43,819 nucleotides of DNA from an uncultured Gammaproteobacteria bacterium. Its GTDB lineage: Bacteria > Pseudomonadota > Gammaproteobacteria > Steroidobacterales > GCA-2729495. Both the position numbers and the translations under genes were made by a program. Positions 26,626 through 33,643 of this stretch are shown piece by piece. The DNA lies in NCBI GenBank assembly GCA_937958785.1, contig CALGMY010000173.1, positions 1 to 43,819 of the forward strand, in the 5' to 3' direction. Numbering within the stretch: the first letter of the stretch is position 1; the number at the start of each line of letters is the position of its first letter. The notes under the pieces are model-generated. The model saw only the letters and a program-made list of their open reading frames with translations, was not told where the DNA came from and did not search any database.

Positions 26626-27122
26626 TGGCGCCGGGACCGACACCACCCGGCCTCGCCCGCCTGGTGCTCCGGGACCCGGTGCACTGGCTGGCCTTCGGGT
26701 TGGGTACCGGCCTCCTGCCCCGGGCCCCCGGCACCTGGGGCTCCCTGCTCGCGGTGGCCATCTTCTGGACCCTCCCGCCGGTGCCGCTCCCGGTCATGCT
26801 GCCGGCCCTCGCCGTGGCCTTCGTCGCCGGCTGCGTGATCTGCGGCACGAGTGCCCGCCGACTCGGCGTGCATGATCACGGAGGCATCGTCCTGGATGAG
26901 ATCGTCGCGATGCTCGGTGTGCTGTCCGTCACACCGCGCAGCCCGGGCTGGACCCTCGTGGCGTTCCTCGCCTTCCGCTTCTTCGATATCGCGAAGCCCT
27001 GGCCGATTCGCGAGGCTGATCACAGATTGACCGGCGGACTGGGCATTATGCTCGATGATGTCCTGGCGGCCTTGTACGCGGCATTGGTCGTCCGGGGGGT
27101 AATGCTCCTGCCGCTCTACTGA
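26625..27122 (+). CDS. pgpA: Phosphatidylglycerophosphatase A
   Basis: PgpA dephosphorylates phosphatidylglycerophosphate to phosphatidylglycerol in the inner membrane. It is 165 aa with four hydrophobic segments. Family motifs are FGLGTGLLPRAPGTWGSLLA near residues 24-43, DHGGIVLDEIVAML (metal-binding Asp-Glu) at about 84-97 and FRFFDIAKPWPIREAD at about 114-130. It overlaps thiL by one base. A kinase gene follows 20 bases later on the same strand. Confidence 0.95.
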   Translation: MAPGPTPPGLARLVLRDPVHWLAFGLGTGLLPRAPGTWGSLLAVAIFWTLPPVPLPVMLPALAVAFVAGCVICGTSARRLGVHDHGGIVLDEIVAMLGVLSVTPRSPGWTLVAFLAFRFFDIAKPWPIREADHRLTGGLGIMLDDVLAALYAALVVRGVMLLPLY

Positions 27123-27142
27123 TCCCGTCAGGTCCACGCCGC

Positions 27143-28456
27143 ATGGCCCAGCATTCGACCCCGAGCGCCGCCCCGGACGCCGCGGCCGCGGTGCCGAAGA
27201 AGATCGGCAAGTACCTGATCATCAATGAGGTGGGCCGCGGTACCACCGGCACCGTCTACCTGTCCCACGACCCGTATTTCCGGCGGGACGTCGCCATCAA
27301 GGTCTACAACACCGCCACGGACGACGACCCATCGCGGGCCAAGATTGCCCGCAAGATGTTCTTCAACGAGGCCCACATGGTGGGGATGCTCCAGCACCCC
27401 AACATCCTTCCCATCCTCGATGCGGGCGAGGAGGACGGCAAGTACTACGTCGTCATGGAGCATGTGCAGAGGGCCCGGACGCTCGAGGCCTACTGCCGGC
27501 CGGACAACCTGCTCCACGTCGAGGACGTGGTGAAGATCATCTACAAGTGCGCCAAGGCGCTGCACTACGCCCACAAGCGCGGCGTGATCCACCGGGACAT
27601 CAAGCCCAGCAACATCATGCTCACGGGCGACAACGACGTCCGCATCATCGATTTCGGCATCGCCATCCTGCGCGACTCCGAGATCTCGAAGATCGAGGGC
27701 ATCGCGGGTTCGCCGAGCTACATGTCCCCGGAGCAGGTGCAGGGGCACGACCTGACGCAGGCGTCCGACCTGTACTCCCTGGGAGCCGTGATGTACGAGC
27801 TACTGACCGGCTTCCGCCCGTTCCGGGCCAGCTCGCTCTCGAAGCTCCTGAACCAGATCGTCTATGCGACGCCGCCGCCCATCCACACCCTTCGCCTGGG
27901 TGCCCCCGAGGAGCTGGAGGAGATCGTGGCGACGGCGCTCCAGAAGGATCCGGCGGCCCGGTTCACCAACGGCTCCGACTTCGGTGCGCGGCTCACCCGG
28001 GTCTACCAGCAGCTGAAGAGCCAGTGGGACGGCATCGACCGGCAGGAGCACTTCGACATCCTGCGCCGGCTGTCCTTCTTCCACGACTTCTCCCAGTCCG
28101 AGATCCGGGAGCTGCTCCGGGCCAGCGAGTGGCGCGAGTACTCGGCGGGCGACGAGATCGTGCGTGAGGGCACCGCCGACGACCGCTTCTACGTGCTCGT
28201 GAGCGGCAAGGTGGGCGTGGAGAGCCACGGCAAGGCCCTGGGCGCGCTGCGGGAGGGCGACTGCTTCGGCGAGACCGGCTACGTGTCCGGCGCCCGGAGT
28301 ACGGCCAGCTTCCGGGCCCAGGAGCCCGTCACTGCCCTGTCCGTGAGCTCCACGATGCTTGAGCAGGTTTCCACCGAGTGCCAGCTGCGCTTCAACAAGG
28401 TGTTCCTGCGCACCCTGATCCGCCGGCTGCAGGGTAACGGCGCCGCGGCGGAGTAA
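27143..28456 (+). CDS. Ser/Thr protein kinase with C-terminal cyclic-nucleotide-binding-like domain
   Basis: This 437-aa soluble protein has a complete Hanks-type kinase domain at about 24-290. The glycine loop is GRGTTGTV at 31-38, with the ATP lysine Lys53 in VAIK and the alpha-C glutamate near Glu76. The catalytic loop HRDIKPSN is at 150-157 (Asp152), DFG at 170-172 and SYMSPEQ at 192-198. Residues about 311-430 form a CAP/PKA-type cNMP-binding domain: FFHDFSQSEIRELL, then AGDEIVREGTADDRFYVLVSGKV and GDCFGETGYVSGARST, with Glu377 and Arg385 in the phosphate-binding cassette. There is no membrane segment, so it probably works in the cytoplasm and may be switched by a cyclic nucleotide. It is the last gene of the rib-nusB-thiL-pgpA series. 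Substrate unknown; the FHA protein at 10906-12126 is one candidate partner type. Confidence 0.9.
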   Translation: MAQHSTPSAAPDAAAAVPKKIGKYLIINEVGRGTTGTVYLSHDPYFRRDVAIKVYNTATDDDPSRAKIARKMFFNEAHMVGMLQHPNILPILDAGEEDGKYYVVMEHVQRARTLEAYCRPDNLLHVEDVVKIIYKCAKALHYAHKRGVIHRDIKPSNIMLTGDNDVRIIDFGIAILRDSEISKIEGIAGSPSYMSPEQVQGHDLTQASDLYSLGAVMYELLTGFRPFRASSLSKLLNQIVYATPPPIHTLRLGAPEELEEIVATALQKDPAARFTNGSDFGARLTRVYQQLKSQWDGIDRQEHFDILRRLSFFHDFSQSEIRELLRASEWREYSAGDEIVREGTADDRFYVLVSGKVGVESHGKALGALREGDCFGETGYVSGARSTASFRAQEPVTALSVSSTMLEQVSTECQLRFNKVFLRTLIRRLQGNGAAAE

Positions 28457-28458
28457 GT

Positions 28459-29874
28459 TCAGCCGGCGGCGGCCGCCAGGGCAGCCCGCGCCCGGTCGAA
28501 GACCCGCCGGGCGCTGTCGTCGCCGGCGGTCGCGAAGAGGCCGAGCCAGTTGATCCCGCGGGGATCGGCCGCGTGCCTGGTAAACACGCCGGCCAGCGCG
28601 GCGCGCAGCAGGGCCGCCACTTCCTCCGCACCGAGCCCGGCTCCCAGGAGGCCCTCCCGGAGCGCGGCAAGGGCCGCCTCGGGCTGGTCCCACCATACCG
28701 TCGGTCCCGGTTCGGCGCCGAAGATGTTCACCCCGGCAAACAGGGCGCTGGCAACGATGAAGTCCGCGGGCGGCACGTCGGCGGGCGCACGCCGGGCCCA
28801 GATCAGCAGCACGTCCCAGGCATCGTCACCGCGGCGGCCGAAGATGTAGTCGCCGGCGTTCACCTGGGTCGACACCGGCAGCAGGCCCGCGGGGCCGCGG
28901 CGGGTGACCCGTGCGCGCATGCGCACCGTCTCCCGCCAGATGCTGTCGGACACGGCCGGCGGCAGCGGGTGCTCCCGGCCCATGTGCTGGTCCTGCCAGA
29001 CGTGCAGCTGCGGGCCGCCCTCGTACACGTGCAGTTCGTGCCCCTCGAACCACTCGGCGGCCAGCACTGGCAGCACCGTCGGGCCACGCCAGCTGGCGAC
29101 GGTGACGTCGGCCTGGCCCAGCGGTTCCATGACGAGCGCCGGGTCCATCGCGAAGAAGGCGGCGAAATCGGCGTGGACTTCCCGCACCTCGGCGGCGGCG
29201 CCGGTGGCATCCTTCGCCACGTTGAGGATGAAGGACACGTCGGGACGACCGCCCGCGAGCCCGACGCCGACCTTGAAGACGATGGTGGCCGAGCCTTCCT
29301 TGATCCACCAGAGCTCCAGCCGGGAGATCTCTGCGACGCTGGCCACCGACCCCGCGGCCCGGGCGCGGCGCGGGTTTCCCGCCGGGTTCCGCAACACCCG
29401 GTCGACCAGTTCGACCAGCCGCCCGTAGGGCAGGGCGCCCGGGCCGGCCGGGCGGGCGAGGAAGTCCATTGCGGCGCGCACGATGGCCTGGGGACCGATG
29501 GCTGCGGCGCTGTCCACCGCCGCCTTCAGCGCCTCGAGCACCGGGCGGTCCCCGGGCGCCACGTCCGGCAGGCCCTGGTGCATCGCTGCCTCCCGGAGCC
29601 GGGCGAGGTAGCGGTCGGTGGGGCCCTGGCAGGCGACGTTCAGCGCGAAGGCCACGTCGAGACCCAGCCGGGCCATGGCGGCGTGCAGCGCAGGCCGGCT
29701 CACGCCCGGCATTCGCCCGAGGGCCCGTTCCGTGTCCGGCGTCAGCGCCTGGACGCCCGGCCCCCGCGCCTGGCCCGTCGCGTCCGCGACGTAGGCGAGC
29801 TCGCGCTCGTCGCCGAAGGTGACCCGGACCGGGAAGGGGTGGCTGCCAATGGCGCTGGACGTGAAATCGGGCAT
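28459..29874 (-). CDS. Uncharacterised 471-aa protein
   Basis: I do not recognise this protein. It is soluble, Ala-rich and without signal peptide. Residues about 1-150 are helical with no motif. The middle holds LELWWIKEGSATIVFKVGVGL (about 187-207), SFILNVAKDATGAAAEVREVHADF (about 214-237) and VLAAEWFEGHELHVYEG (about 271-287), a strand-Lys-helix-strand order reminiscent of a kinase or phosphotransferase N-lobe. No HxD or DFG-like catalytic loop follows. The C-terminal part (TQVNAGDYIFGRRGDDAWDVLLIWARRAP, VNIFGAEPGPTVWWD) has no known signature to me. It converges with the kinase gene, two bases between stops. The ATG at 29872-29874 has no clear ribosome site. Confidence 0.7.
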   Translation of the reverse strand: MPDFTSSAIGSHPFPVRVTFGDERELAYVADATGQARGPGVQALTPDTERALGRMPGVSRPALHAAMARLGLDVAFALNVACQGPTDRYLARLREAAMHQGLPDVAPGDRPVLEALKAAVDSAAAIGPQAIVRAAMDFLARPAGPGALPYGRLVELVDRVLRNPAGNPRRARAAGSVASVAEISRLELWWIKEGSATIVFKVGVGLAGGRPDVSFILNVAKDATGAAAEVREVHADFAAFFAMDPALVMEPLGQADVTVASWRGPTVLPVLAAEWFEGHELHVYEGGPQLHVWQDQHMGREHPLPPAVSDSIWRETVRMRARVTRRGPAGLLPVSTQVNAGDYIFGRRGDDAWDVLLIWARRAPADVPPADFIVASALFAGVNIFGAEPGPTVWWDQPEAALAALREGLLGAGLGAEEVAALLRAALAGVFTRHAADPRGINWLGLFATAGDDSARRVFDRARAALAAAAG

Positions 29875-29948
29875 GGGGCGCTCGCGGGGAACTCGGGAGA
29901 CGGGGACTCTACAGGAGACGCCGATACTGGCCTATCCTCGGGGCAGCC

Positions 29949-30821
29949 ATGCTCATCGAACCCCGCCGCGCGGCGCCCGGCGCCTTGCGCCGCTGGAGCT
30001 TCCAGGCCCTCGGCCTCATCCGCCGGGGGGTCGGCGTATGGCTCGGCCTCATCGTGTTGCTGTGCCTCGGGATCTTCGCCGGCCAGCGCCTGCCCCTCGT
30101 GAGCGGGTTGCTGGCCCTCATGGCGTTCTTCGGCAGCGTGCTCATCGCCGCCCGGCTCGACGAAGCGAACGAACCCACGATCAGCGACATCCTGCTGGCA
30201 TTGCGCCAGCACGGCCGGACCCTGCTGGCCTTCTCGGCGGTGATCACCGCCGCCGGTGCGCTCGTGTGGATCCTGGTGCTCGCGCGTCCCGAGGTGCCCT
30301 GGTGGAACGTCGTCTACACGGAGCGGAACATCGTCGAGGTACTCTCGGCGCACTGGTTCGTCGCGCTCCGCCAGGTGTTCGTCTACTCCGCCTACGCACT
30401 GGGGCTGCTGTTCTTCGGTCTCAACATCCCCGGGCTCACCGCCTTCCTGCAGTTCCCCTGCACGACGCTGCTGGGCTTGCCCTTCCGGGATGCATACCGC
30501 GCGGCGGCCGCGGCGCAGATGAAGAACCTGGGGCCCATGCTCGGCATCGGCCTCCTCTTCATCGTCCTGCCGGTGGTGGCAGTGGTGCTGATGCCGCCGG
30601 CCGTGCCGGTGCTGTACTGCTATCTCGGCGCGCTGGCCTACGTGGCGTTCCGGGAGATATTCCTGGGCATCGACGCGAACCGGGAGCGGGTCAGGGCTGG
30701 TCGTCGTCCGGCCCTTCGTCCGGATCCTCTCCCGGGTCTCCGTCGTCGTCCCGCCCGCCGGCCGGGAAGTCCTTCAGTTCCCCGTCCATCAGCACCTGCA
30801 CCCGCTGCTCCGCGTCCTTGA
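29949..30821 (+). CDS. Six-helix integral membrane protein, function unknown
   Basis: This 290-aa protein has a basic N-terminus and about six hydrophobic helices (27-45, 47-68, 92-112, 141-170, 195-213 and 217-240). It then has a cytoplasmic Arg/Pro-rich tail from about 245. The LIEPRRAAPGAL...GLGLIRRG start and the FLQFPCTTLLGLPFRDAY segment suggest a small family of gammaproteobacterial hypothetical membrane proteins, but I cannot name it. The tail from residue 248 onward is encoded opposite the 3' end of xseB (30691-30821). The tail's composition is what antisense of an Asp/Gly-rich tail would give, so it may be recently acquired by stop-codon loss. GGGGCAG precedes the ATG. Confidence 0.72.
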   Translation: MLIEPRRAAPGALRRWSFQALGLIRRGVGVWLGLIVLLCLGIFAGQRLPLVSGLLALMAFFGSVLIAARLDEANEPTISDILLALRQHGRTLLAFSAVITAAGALVWILVLARPEVPWWNVVYTERNIVEVLSAHWFVALRQVFVYSAYALGLLFFGLNIPGLTAFLQFPCTTLLGLPFRDAYRAAAAAQMKNLGPMLGIGLLFIVLPVVAVVLMPPAVPVLYCYLGALAYVAFREIFLGIDANRERVRAGRRPALRPDPLPGLRRRPARRPGSPSVPRPSAPAPAAPRP

Positions 30822-30990
30822 GGGCGCCCTGGCATTCCCGGCTCAGCTTCACGCCGCGCTCGAACTCCTTCAGGGACTTGTCGAGGGGCAGCTCCCCGGA
30901 CTCGAGCCGGGCGACGATCGCCTCGAGTTCGGCGAGGCTCTTCTCGAGGTCGATGGCCGGGGCGGGGGACGGGCGACGGGGCTTGTTCAT
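30691..30990 (-). CDS. xseB: Exodeoxyribonuclease VII small subunit
   Basis: XseB pairs in several copies with XseA to degrade single-stranded DNA. The 99-aa protein has the two-helix core DLEKSLAELEAIVARLESGELPLDKSLKEFERGVKLSRECQGALKDAEQRVQVL, which is diagnostic. The C-terminal tail (GGRDDDGDPGEDPDEGPDDDQP) is an unusually acidic extension overlapping a converging gene. ATG 30988-30990 is chosen from the family start; an in-frame ATG 14 codons upstream is possible. The ispA-dxs genes that usually follow xseB are absent here, since a convergent membrane-protein gene lies downstream. Confidence 0.93.
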   Translation of the reverse strand: MNKPRRPSPAPAIDLEKSLAELEAIVARLESGELPLDKSLKEFERGVKLSRECQGALKDAEQRVQVLMDGELKDFPAGGRDDDGDPGEDPDEGPDDDQP

Positions 30991-31056
30991 CCGGATCCGG
31001 GGCGGCAGCGAAAGAGGCGGCGAGGTTTGCACAGGGCAGCGGGACGGTCAAACCGG

Positions 31057-31086
31057 TTGACACCGCCGTCCCGGGCCACCAATACT
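31057..31086 (+). promoter_or_regulatory. Sigma-70 promoter of the rubrerythrin gene
   Basis: TTGACA (31057-31062, perfect -35) and AATACT (31081-31086, -10) are separated by 18 bases, upstream of a Shine-Dalgarno AAGGAG at 31107-31112 and a GTG start at 31121. This is the best-matching promoter in the window. Confidence 0.75.
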
Positions 31087-31100
31087 TAGACCAAGTCTAA
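31086..31100. promoter_or_regulatory. Palindromic operator overlapping the rubrerythrin transcription start
   Basis: TTAGACCAAGTCTAA is a perfect 6+3+6 inverted repeat that begins on the last base of the -10 and covers the expected transcription start. The layout fits repression by a dimeric regulator. The half-site resembles those of Rrf2-type (Fe-S or redox sensing) regulators, but that assignment is inference. Confidence 0.62.
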
Positions 31101-31120
31101 ACAACCAAGGAGATACGCAC

Positions 31121-31540
31121 GTGGCGCTCAAGGGCAGCAAGACCGAAGGCAACCTCAAGGCCGCATTCGCCGGCGAATCCCAGGCCAACCGCCGCTACCT
31201 GTATTTCGCGGCCAAGGCCGACGTGGAAGGCTACAACGACGTGGCCGCCGTGTTCCGCTCCACCGCGGAGGGCGAGACCGGCCATGCCCATGGCCATCTC
31301 GACTACCTGAAGGAGTCCGGGGATCCCGCCACCGGCCTGCCGATCGGTTCGACCGCCGACAACCTGAAGGCCGCCATCGCCGGCGAGACCCACGAGTACA
31401 CCGACATGTACCCGGGCATGGCGAAGACCGCGCGGGACGAGGGCTTCCGCGAGGTCGCCGACTGGTTCGAGACCCTGGCCAAGGCCGAGCGGTCCCACGC
31501 CAACCGGTTCCAGAAGGCCCTGGATACCCTCGGCAAGTAA
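31121..31540 (+). CDS. rbr: Rubrerythrin (ferritin-like, without rubredoxin domain)
   Basis: This is a diiron ferritin-like protein of 139 aa, probably an NAD(P)H-linked peroxidase or O2/peroxide scavenger in the cytoplasm. Two half-repeats each carry the iron-ligand pattern: NLKAAFAGESQANRRYLYFA with EGETGHAHGH, and NLKAAIAGETHEYTDMYPGMA with KAERSHANRF. The C-terminal rubredoxin domain of classical rubrerythrin is missing, so electrons must come from a partner. The Fe-S protein encoded next is the obvious candidate. The GTG start is fixed by AAGGAG 8 bases upstream. It is expressed from a strong promoter with a palindromic operator. Confidence 0.95.
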   Translation: MALKGSKTEGNLKAAFAGESQANRRYLYFAAKADVEGYNDVAAVFRSTAEGETGHAHGHLDYLKESGDPATGLPIGSTADNLKAAIAGETHEYTDMYPGMAKTARDEGFREVADWFETLAKAERSHANRFQKALDTLGK

Positions 31541-31555
31541 GGTTCCATCCGGAGC

Positions 31556-31583
31556 GGCCGGCGGCCCCCCGGGGCCGCCGGCC
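31556..31583. other. Perfect GC hairpin between rubrerythrin and Fe-S protein genes
   Basis: GGCCGGCGGCCCC (31556-31568) and GGGGCCGCCGGCC (31571-31583) are exact reverse complements, a stem of about 12 bp with a tiny loop. No T tract follows. It lies 15 bases after the rubrerythrin stop and 32 before the next start. It may partly terminate transcription or protect the rubrerythrin mRNA 3' end, giving more rubrerythrin than downstream product. Confidence 0.6.
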
Positions 31584-31615
31584 GTCGCCGCAGGCGTATC
31601 ACCCGGAGGATCTTC

Positions 31616-32944
31616 ATGGCCACCCGCGAAGGCAGCCTCGACGCCCCCACGCGCCATCCCCTCGACTGGCAGTCCCCCGACTTCTGGAACAAGGCCTCCC
31701 TCGAGAAGGAACTCGAGCGGGTCTTCGACATCTGCCACGGCTGCCGCCGCTGCTTCAACCTCTGCAACGCGTTCCCCACCCTGTTCGACGCGGTGGATGA
31801 GTCGCCCACCGGCGAGCTCGACGGCGTGCCGAAGAAGGTCTTTGCCGACGTCGTCGACCACTGCTACCTCTGCGACATGTGCTACATGTCCAAGTGCCCC
31901 TACGTGCCGCCCCATCCCTTCAACGTGGATTTTCCCCACCTCATGCTCCGCGCCAAGGCGGTACGGTTCCGGGAGGAGGGCGCGCCCCTGCGCAGCCGGA
32001 TCCTCTCCGCCACCGACCAGGTGGGCAGCATCGCCGGCATTCCCGTCGTAGCCGAGGTAGTGAATGCGGTGAATGGCAACCAGGTGGGCCGGCTCCTGCT
32101 CGAGAAGGCCCTGGGCGTGGCCCGGGACGCCCCGATCCCCCGCTACGAGAGCGACACGGCCCGCAGCCGCCTCGCCCGCCAGAAGGTTCCTGCGCTGCCG
32201 GTGGAGGCCGTGAACGGCACCAGCGGCAAGGTAATCCTCTACACCACCTGCTATGGCAACCGGAACCTGCCGGCCATGGTCGAGGACCTGGCGGCCGTCT
32301 TCCGGCACAACGGCATCACCGTGCAGCTCGCCGCTGTCGAGCAGTGCTGTGGCATGCCGAAGCTGGAGCTGGGTGATCTCGATTCAGTCGCGAAGGCGAA
32401 GGACGCCAACATCCCCGAGCTCGCCCGGTGGGTGGCCGAGGGCTGGGATATCGTGGCGCCGGTGCCTTCCTGCGTGCTGATGTTCAAGCAGGAGCTGCCG
32501 TTGATGTTCCCGGCTGACGCAGAGGTGCAGGCGGTCGCACGGGCGTTCTTCGACCCGTTCAACTACCTCCACCTGCGCCACAAGGCCGGGAAGCTCCGCA
32601 CGGATTTCACGACGCCGCTGGGCAAGGTGGCGTACCACGTTCCCTGCCATCTGCGCGTGCAGAACATCGGCCTCAAGACGCGCGATGTGCTCCAGCTCGT
32701 GCCGGGGACGACGGTCGAGGCCATCGAGCGCTGCTCGGGCCACGATGGCACCTACGGCGTCAAGAAGGAATTCCGGGCCGCCTCGGTGAAGATCGCGACG
32801 CCGGTGGTCGAGCAGGTGGCCGCCGCCGGCGCCGACCACTTCTGCAGCGACTGCCCCATGGCCGGCGCCCAGGTGGCGGGGATTGCCGACCGGGTCGATC
32901 ACCCGCACCCCATCGAGCTCCTGCGCCGGGCGTACGGCATCTGA
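31616..32944 (+). CDS. Fe-S oxidoreductase with two CCG domains (HdrD/GlpC-like)
   Basis: This 442-aa soluble electron carrier is related to heterodisulfide reductase HdrD, GlpC and LutA/GlcF. The ferredoxin-like part has two 4Fe-4S Cys sets: Cys40, 43, 46, 50 (CHGCRRCFNLC) and Cys83, 86, 89, 94 (CYLCDMCYMSKCP, with four rather than three residues before the last Cys). Two cysteine-rich domains follow: TCYGN with EQCCGM (Cys244-Cys245), and VPCHLRVQ with ERCSGHDGTYG and FCSDCPMAG near the end. The second lacks the canonical double Cys. It follows rubrerythrin and precedes DUF3501, an arrangement seen in other bacteria. It probably delivers electrons to rubrerythrin or a related oxidant sink (inference). 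The ribosome site is GGAGGA. Confidence 0.9.
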   Translation: MATREGSLDAPTRHPLDWQSPDFWNKASLEKELERVFDICHGCRRCFNLCNAFPTLFDAVDESPTGELDGVPKKVFADVVDHCYLCDMCYMSKCPYVPPHPFNVDFPHLMLRAKAVRFREEGAPLRSRILSATDQVGSIAGIPVVAEVVNAVNGNQVGRLLLEKALGVARDAPIPRYESDTARSRLARQKVPALPVEAVNGTSGKVILYTTCYGNRNLPAMVEDLAAVFRHNGITVQLAAVEQCCGMPKLELGDLDSVAKAKDANIPELARWVAEGWDIVAPVPSCVLMFKQELPLMFPADAEVQAVARAFFDPFNYLHLRHKAGKLRTDFTTPLGKVAYHVPCHLRVQNIGLKTRDVLQLVPGTTVEAIERCSGHDGTYGVKKEFRAASVKIATPVVEQVAAAGADHFCSDCPMAGAQVAGIADRVDHPHPIELLRRAYGI

Positions 32945-32954
32945 GCGAGCACCC

Positions 32955-33539
32955 ATGGACAGACTGACCGTCGCCGACCTCCACCCCCTGGAGACCTACG
33001 CCCGCCTGCGCCCCGAGTTCCGGGCCCGGGTCATCGAGCACAAGGCCCACCGGCGCCTGGCCCTCGGCGAACACCTCACCCTGGCCTTCGAGGACCGGCT
33101 CACGATGCACTACCAGGTCCAGGAAATGCTTCGGGCCGAGCGCATCTTCGAGCCCGCCGACATCCAGGCCGAGCTGGATGCCTACAACCCCCTGATTCCC
33201 GACGGCACCAACTGGAAGGCAACGCTGCTCATCGAGTACGCCGACGAAGGCGAGCGTCGGGCCGCACTGGCCCGCCTGCGCGGCCTGGAGGACCGGGTCT
33301 GGGTCCAGGTCGGCGACCACCCGCGCCTGTTCGGCATCGCCGACGAGGACCTCGAGAGGGCCAACGACACCAAGACCTCCGCGGTGCATTTCCTGCGCTT
33401 CGAACTGCCGGCCGCGGCCATCGCGGCCCTGCGCACCGGGGCCAACCTCGCGGCGGGCGTCGACCACCCGGGGATGCGGCTCGAGGTCGACGCCGTGCCT
33501 GACCTTCTCCGTGAGTCGCTGATCGCCGACCTCGCCTGA
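32955..33539 (+). CDS. DUF3501 family protein
   Basis: This 194-aa soluble protein begins MDRLTVADLHPLETYARLRPEFRARVIEHKAHRR. It has EDRLTMHYQVQEMLRAERIFEP, NPLIPDGTNWKATLLIEY and KTSAVHFLRFEL, all characteristic of DUF3501. The family has no known function. It is regularly encoded beside rubrerythrin and an HdrD-like Fe-S protein, and here starts 10 bases after the latter. The ATG 32955-32957 is preferred over an earlier in-frame ATG inside the preceding gene. No metal-binding Cys motif is present. Confidence 0.88.
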   Translation: MDRLTVADLHPLETYARLRPEFRARVIEHKAHRRLALGEHLTLAFEDRLTMHYQVQEMLRAERIFEPADIQAELDAYNPLIPDGTNWKATLLIEYADEGERRAALARLRGLEDRVWVQVGDHPRLFGIADEDLERANDTKTSAVHFLRFELPAAAIAALRTGANLAAGVDHPGMRLEVDAVPDLLRESLIADLA

Positions 33540-33557
33540 CGCCAGCAACGGCTTTTC

Positions 33558-33585
33558 TTGCTAAATCCGCCGGGTACTCTAAGAT
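33558..33585 (+). promoter_or_regulatory. Possible promoter of parE-parC
   Basis: TTGCTA (33558-33563) and TAAGAT (33580-33585), 16 bases apart, lie 58 bases before the parE ATG in a 104-bp gap. This is the most AT-rich stretch in the gap. GGGATGGGGAG near 33620-33630 is rather far from the ATG for a ribosome site. Confidence 0.42.
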
Positions 33586-33643
33586 TCCGCCCGTTGTTGC
33601 GCGCCTGACTTCCTCCCAGGGATGGGGAGTTCCCTGACTGCCA

